A DNA stretch of 44,661 bases from Williamwhitmania taraxaci. Its GTDB lineage: Bacteria; Bacteroidota; Bacteroidia; Bacteroidales; Williamwhitmaniaceae. Below the pieces are notes generated by a model that made no database searches, was not told the origin of the DNA, and worked only from the letters and a program-made list of their open reading frames with translations. Of this stretch, positions 34,552 through 44,341 are shown in pieces; position 1 is the first letter of the stretch; each line of letters opens with the position of its first letter. The stretch spans positions 1-44,661 of the forward strand of contig NZ_FMYP01000033.1 of NCBI RefSeq assembly GCF_900096565.1, written 5' to 3'. A program made the translations under genes and the position numbers.

Positions 34552-37209
34552 GTGAAAAGGGGCGCATTAACAATCCTAATAGTTTTGCTGATGTTGGGGT
34601 TTGGTCATGCCCAATCCTTTACTGGTTCGTACTATAATGCTCCGCTAAATTTGGTTCTGGAGGAGGTCTCCTCCCAGTGCAATGTAAAGATGGCCTACGA
34701 TTTCGACTTAGTAGCCAAGTTTACGGTCACGGCAAAACTCCATAAAGTAACCTTGAGTGAAGCACTGCAGGTTGCATTCGAAAATACACCCTTGACTTTT
34801 ATCGAGATTAATGGCGTTTTTGTAATTAAGCCAGACCCAGGTAAATTGCAGGTATTGACCATTGCTCCCGCACCTCTGCCGCCAAAGTATAAGGTGATGG
34901 GGCTTGTGCGCGAAAAGTTGTCGGGAGAGACACTGCCATACGCCAGTATATCACTTAGCGGGACTCAAAACGGCGTAGCCGCTAATAGTGATGGCTACTT
35001 TAGTATAATTACTCAGCAGGCCGATTCGCTACTGCTTTCGATATCCTACCTTGGTTACCTTCCAGCCCAGCTGACGGTATCGCCTGCGAACCAGCGGGGA
35101 TTGCTAGTGGTGGAATTGGATCGCCAAGTGGAGGTGTTTGATGCAGTGATGATAGCCGCTCCACGATCGGATGTAATGCAGGTGGAGAGCGAGCCCTCTC
35201 GGATTCGGTTGAACTCGGCTCGAATTACGGAGTTGCCCTCTCTTTCGGAGTTGGATATTACGGCACCTATCCAGCTGCTTCCGGGAATCGATGGCACAAC
35301 AGAATCGATGGCTGGACTAAGTATTCGCAAATCGGGACCCGATGAGAATCTTGTATTGTATGATGGATTCACTGTTTACAAAATCGATCATTTCTTTGGG
35401 GCGTTTAGTAGCTTTAATGCCAAGGCAATTAAGGATGTTCAGGTTTTCAAGGGTGGGTATGATGCTACATACGGTGGCCGAGCCTCCGGAGTAGTAGAGA
35501 TCACCGGAAAGAGTGGTAGTATGAATAAAACATCCGTGGATGTGGGGATGGATTTGCTCTCAACCGACGTTACTATAGAAACTCCTGTTGGCAAGAGGGC
35601 TTCTTTTATAATTTCCGGCCGACGCTCATTCACCGATAAGATTCAGAGTTCGCTCTACGAATCGCTATTAAAAAGTACTCGAGCCGATTTGTCGTCCTAT
35701 ACTAAGGTTCCTGCTTATGTCTCTAACGAAACTAGCGACCCTTCGTTTTACTATTACGATTTGAATACTAAGTTAACCATTAATCTTTCATCTAGTGATG
35801 TGGTTTCGATGAGTGGGTACAAGGGACGCGACAAGCTTACTTTTTTTGATAGTGGAGCAAAATATTCGATCGATGAGAATTCCGACTGGGGAAGTAGCGG
35901 TATGAGCCTCCGATGGGCGCGCCAGTGGTCCAGTAGTTTTTCCCAAACGCTAGTTTTTGGCGGTTCGCGTTATAACCTGTTCTATCAGCATCTCGATAGC
36001 CTTCGAAAAAGAAAGCCGCTTACCCTCTTCCAGAACGATACTATCCAAAAACAATTTATTTTGGACAGTAGAATAAACGATGTCTCTCTAACCTTGAGCA
36101 ATAGTTTGAATCTGAATGAAAACAATTCTCTTGATTTTGGGTTTTCAGTTAATAGTGTGAAAACCGATTTTTCGGAATCATCTCTTCATCAGGTCAACCA
36201 GAATGTTATTATCGATACAACGCGAATAGTTGCGAATGATTCACGGGTGCTTTCTGTTTACGCTCAGAATACATACTCAAATGGTATTCTTAAGTTATTT
36301 AAGACTGGAATACGCGTCAACAGGCATAGTCTGACCAATAAGACATACTTTGAACCAAGGGTTCAAATAGCAATTGCAGCCTCTTCCATACTCCAACTTA
36401 AGGCTTCAGCTGGGAGATATCATCAGTTTATAAATCGAATACCGATGGTTTCTGCTACTGATTATAGGAGCGTTTGGGCCGTTTCGGATGGCGCTCGATT
36501 CCCTGTCGTAATTTCCGATCACTACATTGCCGGGTTTAGCCTTAAACCTTATAGTTCAATGAGTATTGACGTTGAGGGGTATTCAAAATTCACGGACGGG
36601 TTGGCGGCCATTTATAATTCGTACCGGAGAACGGCAACGAACAAGATAACCTTAAATCGCAGTTTCTATAAATATTCTAGCACTGTTTTGGGATTGGACG
36701 TTATGCTCAAGCAGAATTTTGGACGATATCAATTATGGCTGGCCTACACGCTAAGCAAGGCGAGTAATGAATCGAAAACTATAAATGGCAGTGATTCCTA
36801 TCCGGCCTATGACGACCAGCTGCACGAATTAAAAATATTTGGGGTCGCAAAAGTGCGCAGATGGAACTTCTCGCTCGCATGGATTTATGGCTCCGGCAAA
36901 CCTTGGGATGCCCCAACCTTTACGAATTCCACCGTGTTATCGCCTTCCTATTCAAAGAATTCTGAGCGGTTGCCAGCATACCAACGACTCGACTTAGCAA
37001 TTGGTTATGCCTATAATATTGGCAAGGTGGACTGTAAGGTGGGCATGAATATCGTTAATGTTTTAGATATTAGCAATATACTCGGACGGCCATACCAGAT
37101 CAAGGACGATGCCTATGAGCAGGTGTTGCAGGGTATTTCACCCTTAGAGTTCTCCGATATAAATGGGATGGGACGATTGAATACGCTCTACTTCAATTTT
37201 TCCTTTTAA
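34552..37209 (+). CDS. TonB-dependent outer-membrane receptor/transducer with STN domain
   Basis: The product has 885 residues from the GTG at 34552, which opens signal peptide VKRGALTILIVLLMLGFGHA. A TTG at 34525 is upstream of it. Order: secretin/TonB N-terminal (STN) signalling domain (YNAPLNLVLEEVSSQCNVKM … FVIKPD), carboxypeptidase-like regulatory domain (VMGLVREKLSGETLPYASIS), plug (IQLLPGIDGTTESMAGLSIR … VQVFKGGYDATYGGRASGVV) and a 22-strand barrel ending NTLYFNFSF. The STN domain marks a transducer that reports substrate binding to FecR. There is no SusD partner, so glycan import of the Sus type is not indicated. The ligand is unknown. Confidence 0.92.
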   Translation: MKRGALTILIVLLMLGFGHAQSFTGSYYNAPLNLVLEEVSSQCNVKMAYDFDLVAKFTVTAKLHKVTLSEALQVAFENTPLTFIEINGVFVIKPDPGKLQVLTIAPAPLPPKYKVMGLVREKLSGETLPYASISLSGTQNGVAANSDGYFSIITQQADSLLLSISYLGYLPAQLTVSPANQRGLLVVELDRQVEVFDAVMIAAPRSDVMQVESEPSRIRLNSARITELPSLSELDITAPIQLLPGIDGTTESMAGLSIRKSGPDENLVLYDGFTVYKIDHFFGAFSSFNAKAIKDVQVFKGGYDATYGGRASGVVEITGKSGSMNKTSVDVGMDLLSTDVTIETPVGKRASFIISGRRSFTDKIQSSLYESLLKSTRADLSSYTKVPAYVSNETSDPSFYYYDLNTKLTINLSSSDVVSMSGYKGRDKLTFFDSGAKYSIDENSDWGSSGMSLRWARQWSSSFSQTLVFGGSRYNLFYQHLDSLRKRKPLTLFQNDTIQKQFILDSRINDVSLTLSNSLNLNENNSLDFGFSVNSVKTDFSESSLHQVNQNVIIDTTRIVANDSRVLSVYAQNTYSNGILKLFKTGIRVNRHSLTNKTYFEPRVQIAIAASSILQLKASAGRYHQFINRIPMVSATDYRSVWAVSDGARFPVVISDHYIAGFSLKPYSSMSIDVEGYSKFTDGLAAIYNSYRRTATNKITLNRSFYKYSSTVLGLDVMLKQNFGRYQLWLAYTLSKASNESKTINGSDSYPAYDDQLHELKIFGVAKVRRWNFSLAWIYGSGKPWDAPTFTNSTVLSPSYSKNSERLPAYQRLDLAIGYAYNIGKVDCKVGMNIVNVLDISNILGRPYQIKDDAYEQVLQGISPLEFSDINGMGRLNTLYFNFSF

Positions 37210-37348
37210 TCGTTGCATAATTCCGAAAGATATTCTCCTTTATTGACAGTTCACAGACACATTTATTCAGACGAACGAAATATGCTATCTTGAAGTAGGG
37301 TATTCATCCATGCGGTTGTATTACTTATGAAAATAACTCTAGGAAACC

Positions 37349-38221
37349 GTGAAACGCAAGGAAAATAGTGGGCCGACGAAAGAGGAAATGAGGGAGATTG
37401 CTCTTTTTAATAATCTTCGCTTTCTAAGAGCACCTGCCACTATCTCTAAAGAGGACGCGTGGCTTCAATTAATGGGTCGATTATCCGAAAACAGAACTGT
37501 TGCAACAACTATTTTTACACGTAGTTTAACTTTTCGAGCACTTCTTGCTGCAGCTACAATTGCCATTTTTCTGGTATCGTACTATTTTATTGCGCTGAGC
37601 GGTAGTATCACCCTTACTACAGGAAATGGTCAGATGGTCACGGCATATCTTCCCGATAGTTCCGTGGTTTATCTTAACTCGGGCACAACCATTCGCTACA
37701 ACACCAAACATTGGAATGATCGCAGGGAGATTAAGTTGGAGGGAGAGGCTTTTTTCAAAGTAAAGGCAGGAAGAAGGTTTTCTGTAATCACCTCGGAGTC
37801 GGTTACTAGCGTTCTGGGTACAAGCTTCAATGTGTATGCAAGGGCAAATGAGGTAAAGGTCAGCTGCATCACGGGAAAAGTTCTGGTAATGAGTAAATCT
37901 AGTGGAGAATCAAAACTTTTATTGCCGGGATATAAGACTAAGGTTCTTAAAGGTGCTCGGGTCCAACGGGAGAAGACCAATATTGATCTAGAAGCCAAAT
38001 GGGTGGAGGGTAAATTTTATTTCCAACAGGAGAGTATCGGAAGGGTTTTAGAAGAGATTGAGCGGCAATATAATATCAAAATAGAATACAAGGGGAATAC
38101 AAATAGGACCTATACCGGCTTCTTTACAAACAACGATCTGCCTTCGGCATTGGATCTCGTTTGCATACCCATGCAACTCCGCTATAAAAGGGTAAATGCA
38201 ATTACAATACAAGTTTACTAG
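37349..38221 (+). CDS. FecR-family anti-sigma factor, intact paralogue
   Basis: The 290-residue product starts at a GTG. Order: cytoplasmic anti-sigma segment, transmembrane helix (LLAAATIAIFLVSYYFIAL), FecR domain (VTAYLPDSSVVYLNSGTTIRY … VTSVLGTSFNVYAR) and DUF4974 domain (FQQESIGRVLEEIERQYNI … NRTYTGFFTNNDLPSALDLVC). It closely parallels the frameshifted FecR upstream of the receptor, including the NRTYTGFF and LDLVC motifs. No sigma gene of its own adjoins it. It may serve the same sigma factor or an unlinked one. Confidence 0.9.
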   Translation: MKRKENSGPTKEEMREIALFNNLRFLRAPATISKEDAWLQLMGRLSENRTVATTIFTRSLTFRALLAAATIAIFLVSYYFIALSGSITLTTGNGQMVTAYLPDSSVVYLNSGTTIRYNTKHWNDRREIKLEGEAFFKVKAGRRFSVITSESVTSVLGTSFNVYARANEVKVSCITGKVLVMSKSSGESKLLLPGYKTKVLKGARVQREKTNIDLEAKWVEGKFYFQQESIGRVLEEIERQYNIKIEYKGNTNRTYTGFFTNNDLPSALDLVCIPMQLRYKRVNAITIQVY

Positions 38222-38230
38222 AGGGTATAG

Positions 38231-39382
38231 TTAAATGTTATAAGGACTGGTTCGTAGTTCCTCAAAGCGCATAATGCGGCTAAATTCACAGTCGGGTAGT
38301 TCTAGCAGTTCATACTTTCTATTCCTCAGTTTCGGTTCAAATCCAGCATCGGCAATTGCCTTCTGAATATCGTAGGCATCCATTCGCTTAACTCCGGCAA
38401 TATTTGGATTATCATCGAGCATAATAGATCCAAAATCGTTGGCCCCTGCATGCAGGCATGCTTGGGCAACTTCTTTACCAACAGACAGGTAAGATGCTTG
38501 GATGTTGGTGATATTTGATAGCATAATCCGAGAAATAGCCACGCTTCGAATATAATCTTCGGGCGGCATTTGTAGTAAATTCTGGCCAGCCAATGGCATG
38601 GTTTGGAGCCTTGCCCCAGAAACTAAAGGTATAAACTCCTCAAAGCCGGGAGCACCAAGTGGCTTTTTCGATTGAAGGTCCCTTATTTTTACTAGATGTT
38701 CTATTTGCTCGTGAGGGCTTTCCATTTGGCTGAAAACAATGGAGGCAGATGTTCCAATTCTTAGGGCATGAGCCTCCGCCATAACTGCCCACCATTCCGA
38801 GGAGTCTAGTCGTGTAGGCGACAGATCCAGCCTAACCCTTTCGCAGAGTATTTCGCCACCATGTCCAGGTAAACTATCCAATCCTGACTCGACCAATTGT
38901 TCGAGCACCTGCTTGTAAGTGAGGTTCTCCATTTTTGCAAGAAATCCAATTTCGGGAGAGCCTAGGGCATGAATTTTAAGTCGAGGAAAAATGTCTTTTA
39001 ATTCACTAAATAGTGATTTGTAAAACTCGATGCCCAGCTCTGGATTTAGTCCACTTTGCAAAACAAGTTGCTCACCACCATATTTAAGCAACTCTTCCAC
39101 TTTTTCGATGTACTCTTCTAATGTGGTGATATATGCCATAGAGCTTTGTGGTTCGGAGTAAGAATCACAAAATTTGCAACCAGAGATGCAGATATTGGTG
39201 ATATTAATCTTTCGATCAATTTGCCAAGTAACGTAGTTGTGCGCCTTTTTGAGACGAATGAGGTGGGCTAATCCCATCAATTCGCTAAGTGGTGCCGTTG
39301 TGAGAAGGATCATTCCCTCTGCGGCTGTTAAAAACTCTAACGAGTAGGCTTTCTGGTATATATTGTCTAAACTCATCGTCAT
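38231..39382 (-). CDS. mqnC: Radical SAM enzyme of the futalosine menaquinone pathway, MqnC-like
   Basis: The product has 383 residues. The radical SAM cluster motif CISGCKFC (Cys65, Cys69, Cys72; C-x3-C-x2-C) is followed by GGEQLVLQSGLNPELG and by the family motif GLDSLPGHGGEILCERVR. The latter, with IEHLVKIRDLQ and EEFIPL, matches cyclic dehypoxanthinyl futalosine synthase rather than the aminofutalosine synthase MqnE. It would act in the alternative menaquinone route. It differs from the usual motif in having GHGGEI where most have GGGAEI. ATGs at 39382 and 39376 are both possible. No other mqn genes are present. Confidence 0.82.
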   Translation of the reverse strand: MTMSLDNIYQKAYSLEFLTAAEGMILLTTAPLSELMGLAHLIRLKKAHNYVTWQIDRKINITNICISGCKFCDSYSEPQSSMAYITTLEEYIEKVEELLKYGGEQLVLQSGLNPELGIEFYKSLFSELKDIFPRLKIHALGSPEIGFLAKMENLTYKQVLEQLVESGLDSLPGHGGEILCERVRLDLSPTRLDSSEWWAVMAEAHALRIGTSASIVFSQMESPHEQIEHLVKIRDLQSKKPLGAPGFEEFIPLVSGARLQTMPLAGQNLLQMPPEDYIRSVAISRIMLSNITNIQASYLSVGKEVAQACLHAGANDFGSIMLDDNPNIAGVKRMDAYDIQKAIADAGFEPKLRNRKYELLELPDCEFSRIMRFEELRTSPYNI

Positions 39383-39449
39383 TTTAATCCAACAAGATGT
39401 TCGTTCTGCTGCCGTATTTGGCGTTCGATAGTGATGTAAATTTCAACAA

Positions 39450-39483
39450 AAAAACCGAAGTAAAAAACCCTTGTGCGGTTTTT
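39450..39483. terminator. Terminator-like hairpin between divergent mqnC-like and pdxA genes
   Basis: AAAAACCG at 39450-39457 pairs with CGGTTTTT at 39476-39483 around an 18-nt loop, with T runs on both strands. It lies in the leader region of both divergent genes rather than after a gene, so it could attenuate either one. The stem is short and the role uncertain. Confidence 0.3.
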
Positions 39484-39586
39484 AGGTGATCCCCCACTTA
39501 GCAACAGGGAATTTATTAACTTTACAAACTATATTATTAACTGGCTACAATTATTATGTTGCTGGTATAATTGAAAACGGTTATCT

Positions 39587-40648
39587 ATGAGCGAAGAAAG
39601 AGTTAGGGTTGGAATAACCCAAGGCGATATTAATGGTATTGGATACGAGGTGATTATAAAGGCATTACAGGATGCCCGTATCAATGATTTTTGCACTCCA
39701 ATTGTTTACGGTTCACCCAAAGTTGCTGCCTACCACCGCAAAGCTGTAAATGTTGAGAGTTTTATATTCAACCCGGTTAAGGATGTAGACGAAGCCAATC
39801 CAAGGCGTTCTAACTTGATTAATGTAATGGATGACAACGTTCGGGTAGATATTGGGAAAAGCACACCTATGGGTGGACAGGGGTCCATTCTATCGCTCGA
39901 AGCGGCCGTGGCTGACCTAAAGGCTGGGAAAATCGATGTTATTGTTACCGCGCCCATAAATAAGAATAACGTCCAAACCGATACATTTCATTTTCCTGGA
40001 CACACAGAATATTTCGCCAAAAGTTTTGATTGCGATGATGCACTCATGCTCATGGTTTCTGATGTGTTAAAAATAGGTGTCGTTACGGGTCATATACCGT
40101 TGGAAAAGGTTTCAGAATCTATTACAATGGAGGTAATCCTTAAAAAACTTACTATACTCAATAAGACATTGATTCAGGATTTTGGCATTAGGAAACCCCG
40201 CATTGCTGTTTTGGGACTGAATCCCCATTCTGGCGATAATGGTCTCCTAGGAAAAGAGGAGATCGATGTCATTATTCCTGCTCTGGAAACGGCAAGAAAT
40301 AAAGGTATCCTTGCGTTAGGACCTTATCCCGCCGATGGTTTTTTTGGCTCCGAAGGCTTTAGCAAGTTTGATGCTGTTTTGGCGATGTATCACGATCAAG
40401 GTTTAATTCCCTTCAAGTCGATGGTGTTTGATGAAGGTGTAAACTTTACTGCAGGGCTCCCTATTATTCGAACCTCCCCTGTTCACGGAACAGCGTATGA
40501 AATAGCGGGTAAAGATGAAGCAAATGCAAACTCTTTTCGCAGTGCAATTTACCTCGCTTGTGACCTATTTAATAATAGAAAACTTCATAAGGAGATATCT
40601 GCAAATCCACTTAAAACCAGTAGAATGGAGACTGAGTCGGGTCGGTAG
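39587..40648 (+). CDS. pdxA: 4-hydroxythreonine-4-phosphate dehydrogenase PdxA
   Basis: The 353-residue product catalyses oxidation of 4-phosphohydroxy-L-threonine in the DXP-dependent pyridoxal phosphate pathway. It starts VRVGITQGDINGIGYEVII. The three metal-binding histidines are in FPGHTEYFA (His139), LNPHSGDNGLLG (His214) and AMYHDQGLIPFK (His269). The conserved TAPINK motif is present near 121. PdxA-like enzymes of other pathways exist, but the length and motifs fit the B6 enzyme. It ends with its own terminator. Confidence 0.93.
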   Translation: MSEERVRVGITQGDINGIGYEVIIKALQDARINDFCTPIVYGSPKVAAYHRKAVNVESFIFNPVKDVDEANPRRSNLINVMDDNVRVDIGKSTPMGGQGSILSLEAAVADLKAGKIDVIVTAPINKNNVQTDTFHFPGHTEYFAKSFDCDDALMLMVSDVLKIGVVTGHIPLEKVSESITMEVILKKLTILNKTLIQDFGIRKPRIAVLGLNPHSGDNGLLGKEEIDVIIPALETARNKGILALGPYPADGFFGSEGFSKFDAVLAMYHDQGLIPFKSMVFDEGVNFTAGLPIIRTSPVHGTAYEIAGKDEANANSFRSAIYLACDLFNNRKLHKEISANPLKTSRMETESGR

Positions 40649-40663
40649 ATCTTTTTAAACTCT

Positions 40664-40697
40664 AAGAAACGCCGGAACTTTTTTCGGCGTTTCTTGT
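40664..40697 (+). terminator. Intrinsic terminator of pdxA
   Basis: AAGAAACGCCG at 40664-40674 pairs perfectly with CGGCGTTTCTT at 40685-40695 around a 10-nt loop. It lies 16 bases after the pdxA stop. Confidence 0.85.
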
Positions 40698-40793
40698 TTC
40701 CTACACACCGTTGTCTATCCAAATCCACAATTAGAGTATGGGTGGCGGAACAATGCGATTTATAATGATTAGCAACAATTTAAAATAGGTATT

Positions 40794-43082
40794 ATGGAGG
40801 AAGGATTAAAAAGGGAAGCACTTGATTATCACGCCCAAGGTAGACCAGGAAAAATTGAAGTAGTTCCCACAAAACCAAATAGTTCCCAAAAGGATCTTTC
40901 CCTAGCCTATAGTCCCGGTGTTGCTGCTCCCTGTTTGGAAATCGAAAAGAATCCCGAGGATGCCTATAAATACACAGCAAAAGGAAATCTAGTTGCTGTT
41001 ATCTCGAATGGAACTGCAGTGCTTGGCCTTGGCGATATAGGGGCCCTTGCCGGAAAACCGGTAATGGAAGGGAAGGGATTGCTATTCAAAACCTTCGCCG
41101 ACATCGACGTTTTCGACATTGAAGTGGATACTCACGACATCGATAAATTTGTGGAGACAGTCCGGCTGATTGCTCCAACCTTTGGCGGCATCAACCTTGA
41201 GGATATTAAAGCGCCAGAGTGTTTCGAAATAGAGGAACGGCTAAAGAAATTGCTCGATATTCCTGTAATGCATGACGATCAACATGGAACTGCCATAATT
41301 TCCTCGGCAGCCTTGCTTAATGCATTGACTATAAATGGAAAGAAGATAGAGGATTTAATTGTTGTGGTAAATGGTGCTGGAGCAGCCGCAGTGGCATGCG
41401 CAAAACTTTATTTCGCGCTCGGTATTCGTGCCGAGAATTTGGTAATGTGCGATTCCAAGGGCGCAATTTCTACTAGAAGGAAAGATATTAACTCCATAAA
41501 GGCTCAGTTTGCAACCCAACGAACCGTAGATACCCTTGAGGAAGCAATGGTTGGAGCCGATATGTTCCTTGGACTTTCTGCGGCCAACGTGCTTACCACT
41601 GAAATGGTTCAATCCATGGCGAAGGAACCCATCGTTTTTGCTCTGGCAAATCCCGACCCTGAGATTGCATACGATTTGGCCATGAAAGCGCGTCCCGACA
41701 TTATCTTTGCAACAGGTAGGAGCGATTACCCCAACCAAGTAAACAATGTGCTAGGCTTTCCTTACATCTTCCGAGGAGCATTGGATGTTCGGGCAAAAAC
41801 TATTAACGAGGAGATGAAGGTGGCCGCTGTTAGAGCCCTTGCATCCTTGGCAAAAGAGGTAGTTCCTGATATTGTGGCCAATGCATATAATAAAAAGACG
41901 CTGGCCTTTGGACGCGACTACCTGATTCCAACACCGCTCGACCCTCGGCTTATTTCTACTATATCCGTTGCGGTTGCTCAAGCAGCAGTGAAATCGGGTG
42001 TCGCACGAAAAACTATTGAGGATTGGGATGCCTATAAAACTGAGTTAGAGCAACGTCTGGGCTACGATAATGCCATAATCCGTACCGTTAGAGATAGAAC
42101 ACGCAACAGCGGTAAGCGAATTGTTTTTGCTGAGGGTGGACGACTAAAAGTGCTTCAAGCTGCACAGCAAATTCTCCAAGAGGGAATTGCTACGCCAATA
42201 CTCTTGGGTAGCGCTGAGAAGATTAGAAAAATATCTCTTGATAATAACATCGACCTCAATGGCGCAACTATTATCGAGTTTTATGGCGATGCTGAAGCTT
42301 GTCGTAGAGAGGTGTTTGCCAAACTATTCTTCGAAAAAAGAAAGCGGAAAGGGATTACCTATCAAGAAGCGATTGACAGTATGTACGATCGCAACCAATT
42401 TGGAATAATGATGGTTGAGGTGGGCGACGCTGATGCATTTATTTCGGGATATTCGTCGAAGTATTCCACAACCATTAAGCCAGCGCTCCAAATTGTAGGC
42501 ACCGATAATCCCGGGAATCATATTGCTGGGATGTATATGGTAATGACCAAGCAAGGTCCAATTTTCCTCGCGGATACCACGGTGAACGATCAACCTAACG
42601 CCGAAACGCTTGTGGCTACAACGCTACTTGTGGATAGAGCCGTGCGTCGTTTCAATATTGAACCGGTAATCGCTATGGTCTCGTACTCTAACTTTGGTTC
42701 TGTCCCAACTGGTCAACCTGAAATTTCACGAAGGGCAGTAGAGATTCTACATGCCAACCATCCAGAAATCATTGTAGATGGAGAGGTTCAGGCAAATTTT
42801 GCCCTGAATAAGAAGATTCGAATGGAAAAATTCCCTTTTTCTAAATGGGGTGAGAAACGGGTGAATACCTTAGTATTTCCCGACTTGGCTTCTGGCAATA
42901 TCTCTTACAAACTCCTGCAGGAATTAGGCGGATTTGAGGTGGTGGGCCCTATCCTTGTTGGCATTGCTAAGCCCGTTCACGTAGTTCCTATTGAAAGTTC
43001 CGTAAGGGAGATCGTCAATATGGCTACCATTGCCGTATTCGACTCCATCTGTACCCTTGAGGGTAATTGTGGATGTGAATAG
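40794..43082 (+). CDS. maeB: NADP-type malic enzyme fused to a phosphotransacetylase-like domain
   Basis: The product has 762 residues. Residues 1-~430 are malic enzyme, decarboxylating malate to pyruvate: [14 protein letters not shown], the metal site in [26 protein letters not shown], and the NAD(P)-binding [16 protein letters not shown]. Residues ~435-762 are a phosphate acetyl/butyryl-transferase-like domain ([20 protein letters not shown] … [10 protein letters not shown]), which in MaeB is thought to be regulatory. This two-domain form is the usual MaeB. It is alone between pdxA and the TraB gene. Confidence 0.95.
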   Translation: MEEGLKREALDYHAQGRPGKIEVVPTKPNSSQKDLSLAYSPGVAAPCLEIEKNPEDAYKYTAKGNLVAVISNGTAVLGLGDIGALAGKPVMEGKGLLFKTFADIDVFDIEVDTHDIDKFVETVRLIAPTFGGINLEDIKAPECFEIEERLKKLLDIPVMHDDQHGTAIISSAALLNALTINGKKIEDLIVVVNGAGAAAVACAKLYFALGIRAENLVMCDSKGAISTRRKDINSIKAQFATQRTVDTLEEAMVGADMFLGLSAANVLTTEMVQSMAKEPIVFALANPDPEIAYDLAMKARPDIIFATGRSDYPNQVNNVLGFPYIFRGALDVRAKTINEEMKVAAVRALASLAKEVVPDIVANAYNKKTLAFGRDYLIPTPLDPRLISTISVAVAQAAVKSGVARKTIEDWDAYKTELEQRLGYDNAIIRTVRDRTRNSGKRIVFAEGGRLKVLQAAQQILQEGIATPILLGSAEKIRKISLDNNIDLNGATIIEFYGDAEACRREVFAKLFFEKRKRKGITYQEAIDSMYDRNQFGIMMVEVGDADAFISGYSSKYSTTIKPALQIVGTDNPGNHIAGMYMVMTKQGPIFLADTTVNDQPNAETLVATTLLVDRAVRRFNIEPVIAMVSYSNFGSVPTGQPEISRRAVEILHANHPEIIVDGEVQANFALNKKIRMEKFPFSKWGEKRVNTLVFPDLASGNISYKLLQELGGFEVVGPILVGIAKPVHVVPIESSVREIVNMATIAVFDSICTLEGNCGCE

Positions 43083-43156
43083 GAAATGGAATATTTCTTC
43101 ATGCCGACTCGTTAATAACCCAGTTTGTCCTGCCTAATAATATAACTCTTAATGAT

Positions 43157-44038
43157 TTGGAGAATTTTCGGTTGTCAACATTAAAAAAAATGATCATAGT
43201 GCCTTTAATCGTTGCACCTGCCATATTTGCTCAGGGACAAGATTCGGAAAGCTCGTCATTGTTGTGGAAGGTATCAGGGAATGGGCTCGCCAGTCCATCT
43301 TATTTATTTGGAACCATACATGCCTTGCCTCAAAGTCGATTTTTCTTGCCCGATTCGGTTGAAAAGGCGCTAGCCTCTTGTGAGAAGGTGGTCCTCGAGA
43401 TCGATATGGACGAGCCTGGGATGATGTCGGAGTTGCAGCAGGAGATGCTGATGACCGATAATGCGCTAGATCGTATTTTGTCGCACGACGAATATGAACT
43501 GATTGCAAAATTCTTTATCGACTCATTGGGGATACCATTAGCCCCGTTGGCAAACGTTAAACCAATGCTTTTGACCTCCTTTATGCTGCCCAAAATTATT
43601 GGACAAAATCCTGCATCGTATGAGGGAATATTTGTTCAGATGGCCGGTGCACTTGGTAAGGAAGTTCTCGGATTGGAAACTGTGCAGGAGCAAATTGGGT
43701 ATATCGATAAGGTGCCGCTCGACAAGCAGGCAAAAATGTTAGTAGAGAGCATTATCGATTTTAATAAATCGAAAGCCGAATATGATGCCATGCTCACCGC
43801 TTACGAAACCCAAAATATTGAGGATATATACCGCTATATGCTTGAGACCTCAAACGATTTTAAGGAGATGGAGGAATTGTTGATTAAGAATAGGAATCAT
43901 GCCTGGGTACCTAGAATTGGTAAACTAGCAAAAGAGTCGACATGCTTTTTTGCAGTTGGGTCAGGTCATCTTGGGGGAAGCGAGGGGGTTGTTGCTCTAC
44001 TGCGACAGGCTGGCTACTCAGTAATTCCAGTTTTTTAA
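43157..44038 (+). CDS. TraB/GumN family protein, exported
   Basis: The product is 293 residues from a TTG. Alternatives are TTG at 43172 and ATG at 43190; the longer forms give a better signal peptide (LSTLKKMIIVPLIVAPAIFA) than the ATG, which lacks basic residues. Family motifs: SYLFGTIHALPQSRFFLPDSV, VVLEIDMDE, LGLETVQEQIGYIDKVPL, RNHAWVPRI and FFAVGSGHLGGSEGVVALL. TraB/GumN proteins are thought to be metalloprotease-like (Tiki-related), using the paired GTIH, Glu and GSGHL elements seen here. The substrate is unknown. A terminator follows. Confidence 0.87.
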   Translation: MENFRLSTLKKMIIVPLIVAPAIFAQGQDSESSSLLWKVSGNGLASPSYLFGTIHALPQSRFFLPDSVEKALASCEKVVLEIDMDEPGMMSELQQEMLMTDNALDRILSHDEYELIAKFFIDSLGIPLAPLANVKPMLLTSFMLPKIIGQNPASYEGIFVQMAGALGKEVLGLETVQEQIGYIDKVPLDKQAKMLVESIIDFNKSKAEYDAMLTAYETQNIEDIYRYMLETSNDFKEMEELLIKNRNHAWVPRIGKLAKESTCFFAVGSGHLGGSEGVVALLRQAGYSVIPVF

Positions 44039-44341
44039 CTGTTCGAATTACATTAAGTGGACTGGGTTTTTCCGTTGAATTATGGAGTAAAATGTTATAT
44101 TATTTAGTAAAACAGAAGGGTGTTTTAACGTTGTTGAGACACCCTTTTTGTTGCTATTAATCTTAGTTACCCCAACTGCTTTTTTCTTTTCCTCCAGGCT
44201 CATCTAATTATTTGATTCAAAATAGCACTGTTTGTCTTCAATGTTGCGGTGTAAACTAGTTGACTTAGACGGTTATGCAAGGGTTTGTCTTTGAATTTTA
44301 TTCTGTTTGAAATTAGAAATTCAGGGATAACAGAGCAAGAT
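44039..44341. other. Intergenic stretch before the insertion sequence, 303 bases
   Basis: Apart from the terminator at 44116-44149, I see no gene. The last ~40 bases probably include the end of the IS30 element, but its other end is outside the window, so inverted repeats and target duplication cannot be compared. Confidence 0.5.
44116..44149 (+). terminator. Intrinsic terminator of the TraB/GumN gene
   Basis: AAGGGTGT at 44116-44123 pairs with ACACCCTT at 44139-44146 around a 15-nt loop, followed by TTTG. It lies about 80 bases after the stop codon. Confidence 0.7.

Noticed and set aside
34525-37209. Sus-type glycan uptake locus
   Set aside because: The receptor is followed by a FecR paralogue, not by a SusD-like lipoprotein or glycoside hydrolase, so the locus fits signalling-receptor systems better.
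40664-40697. Regulatory hairpin ahead of the malic enzyme gene
   Set aside because: Position 16 bases after the pdxA stop and a perfect 11-bp stem make a simple terminator the better reading.
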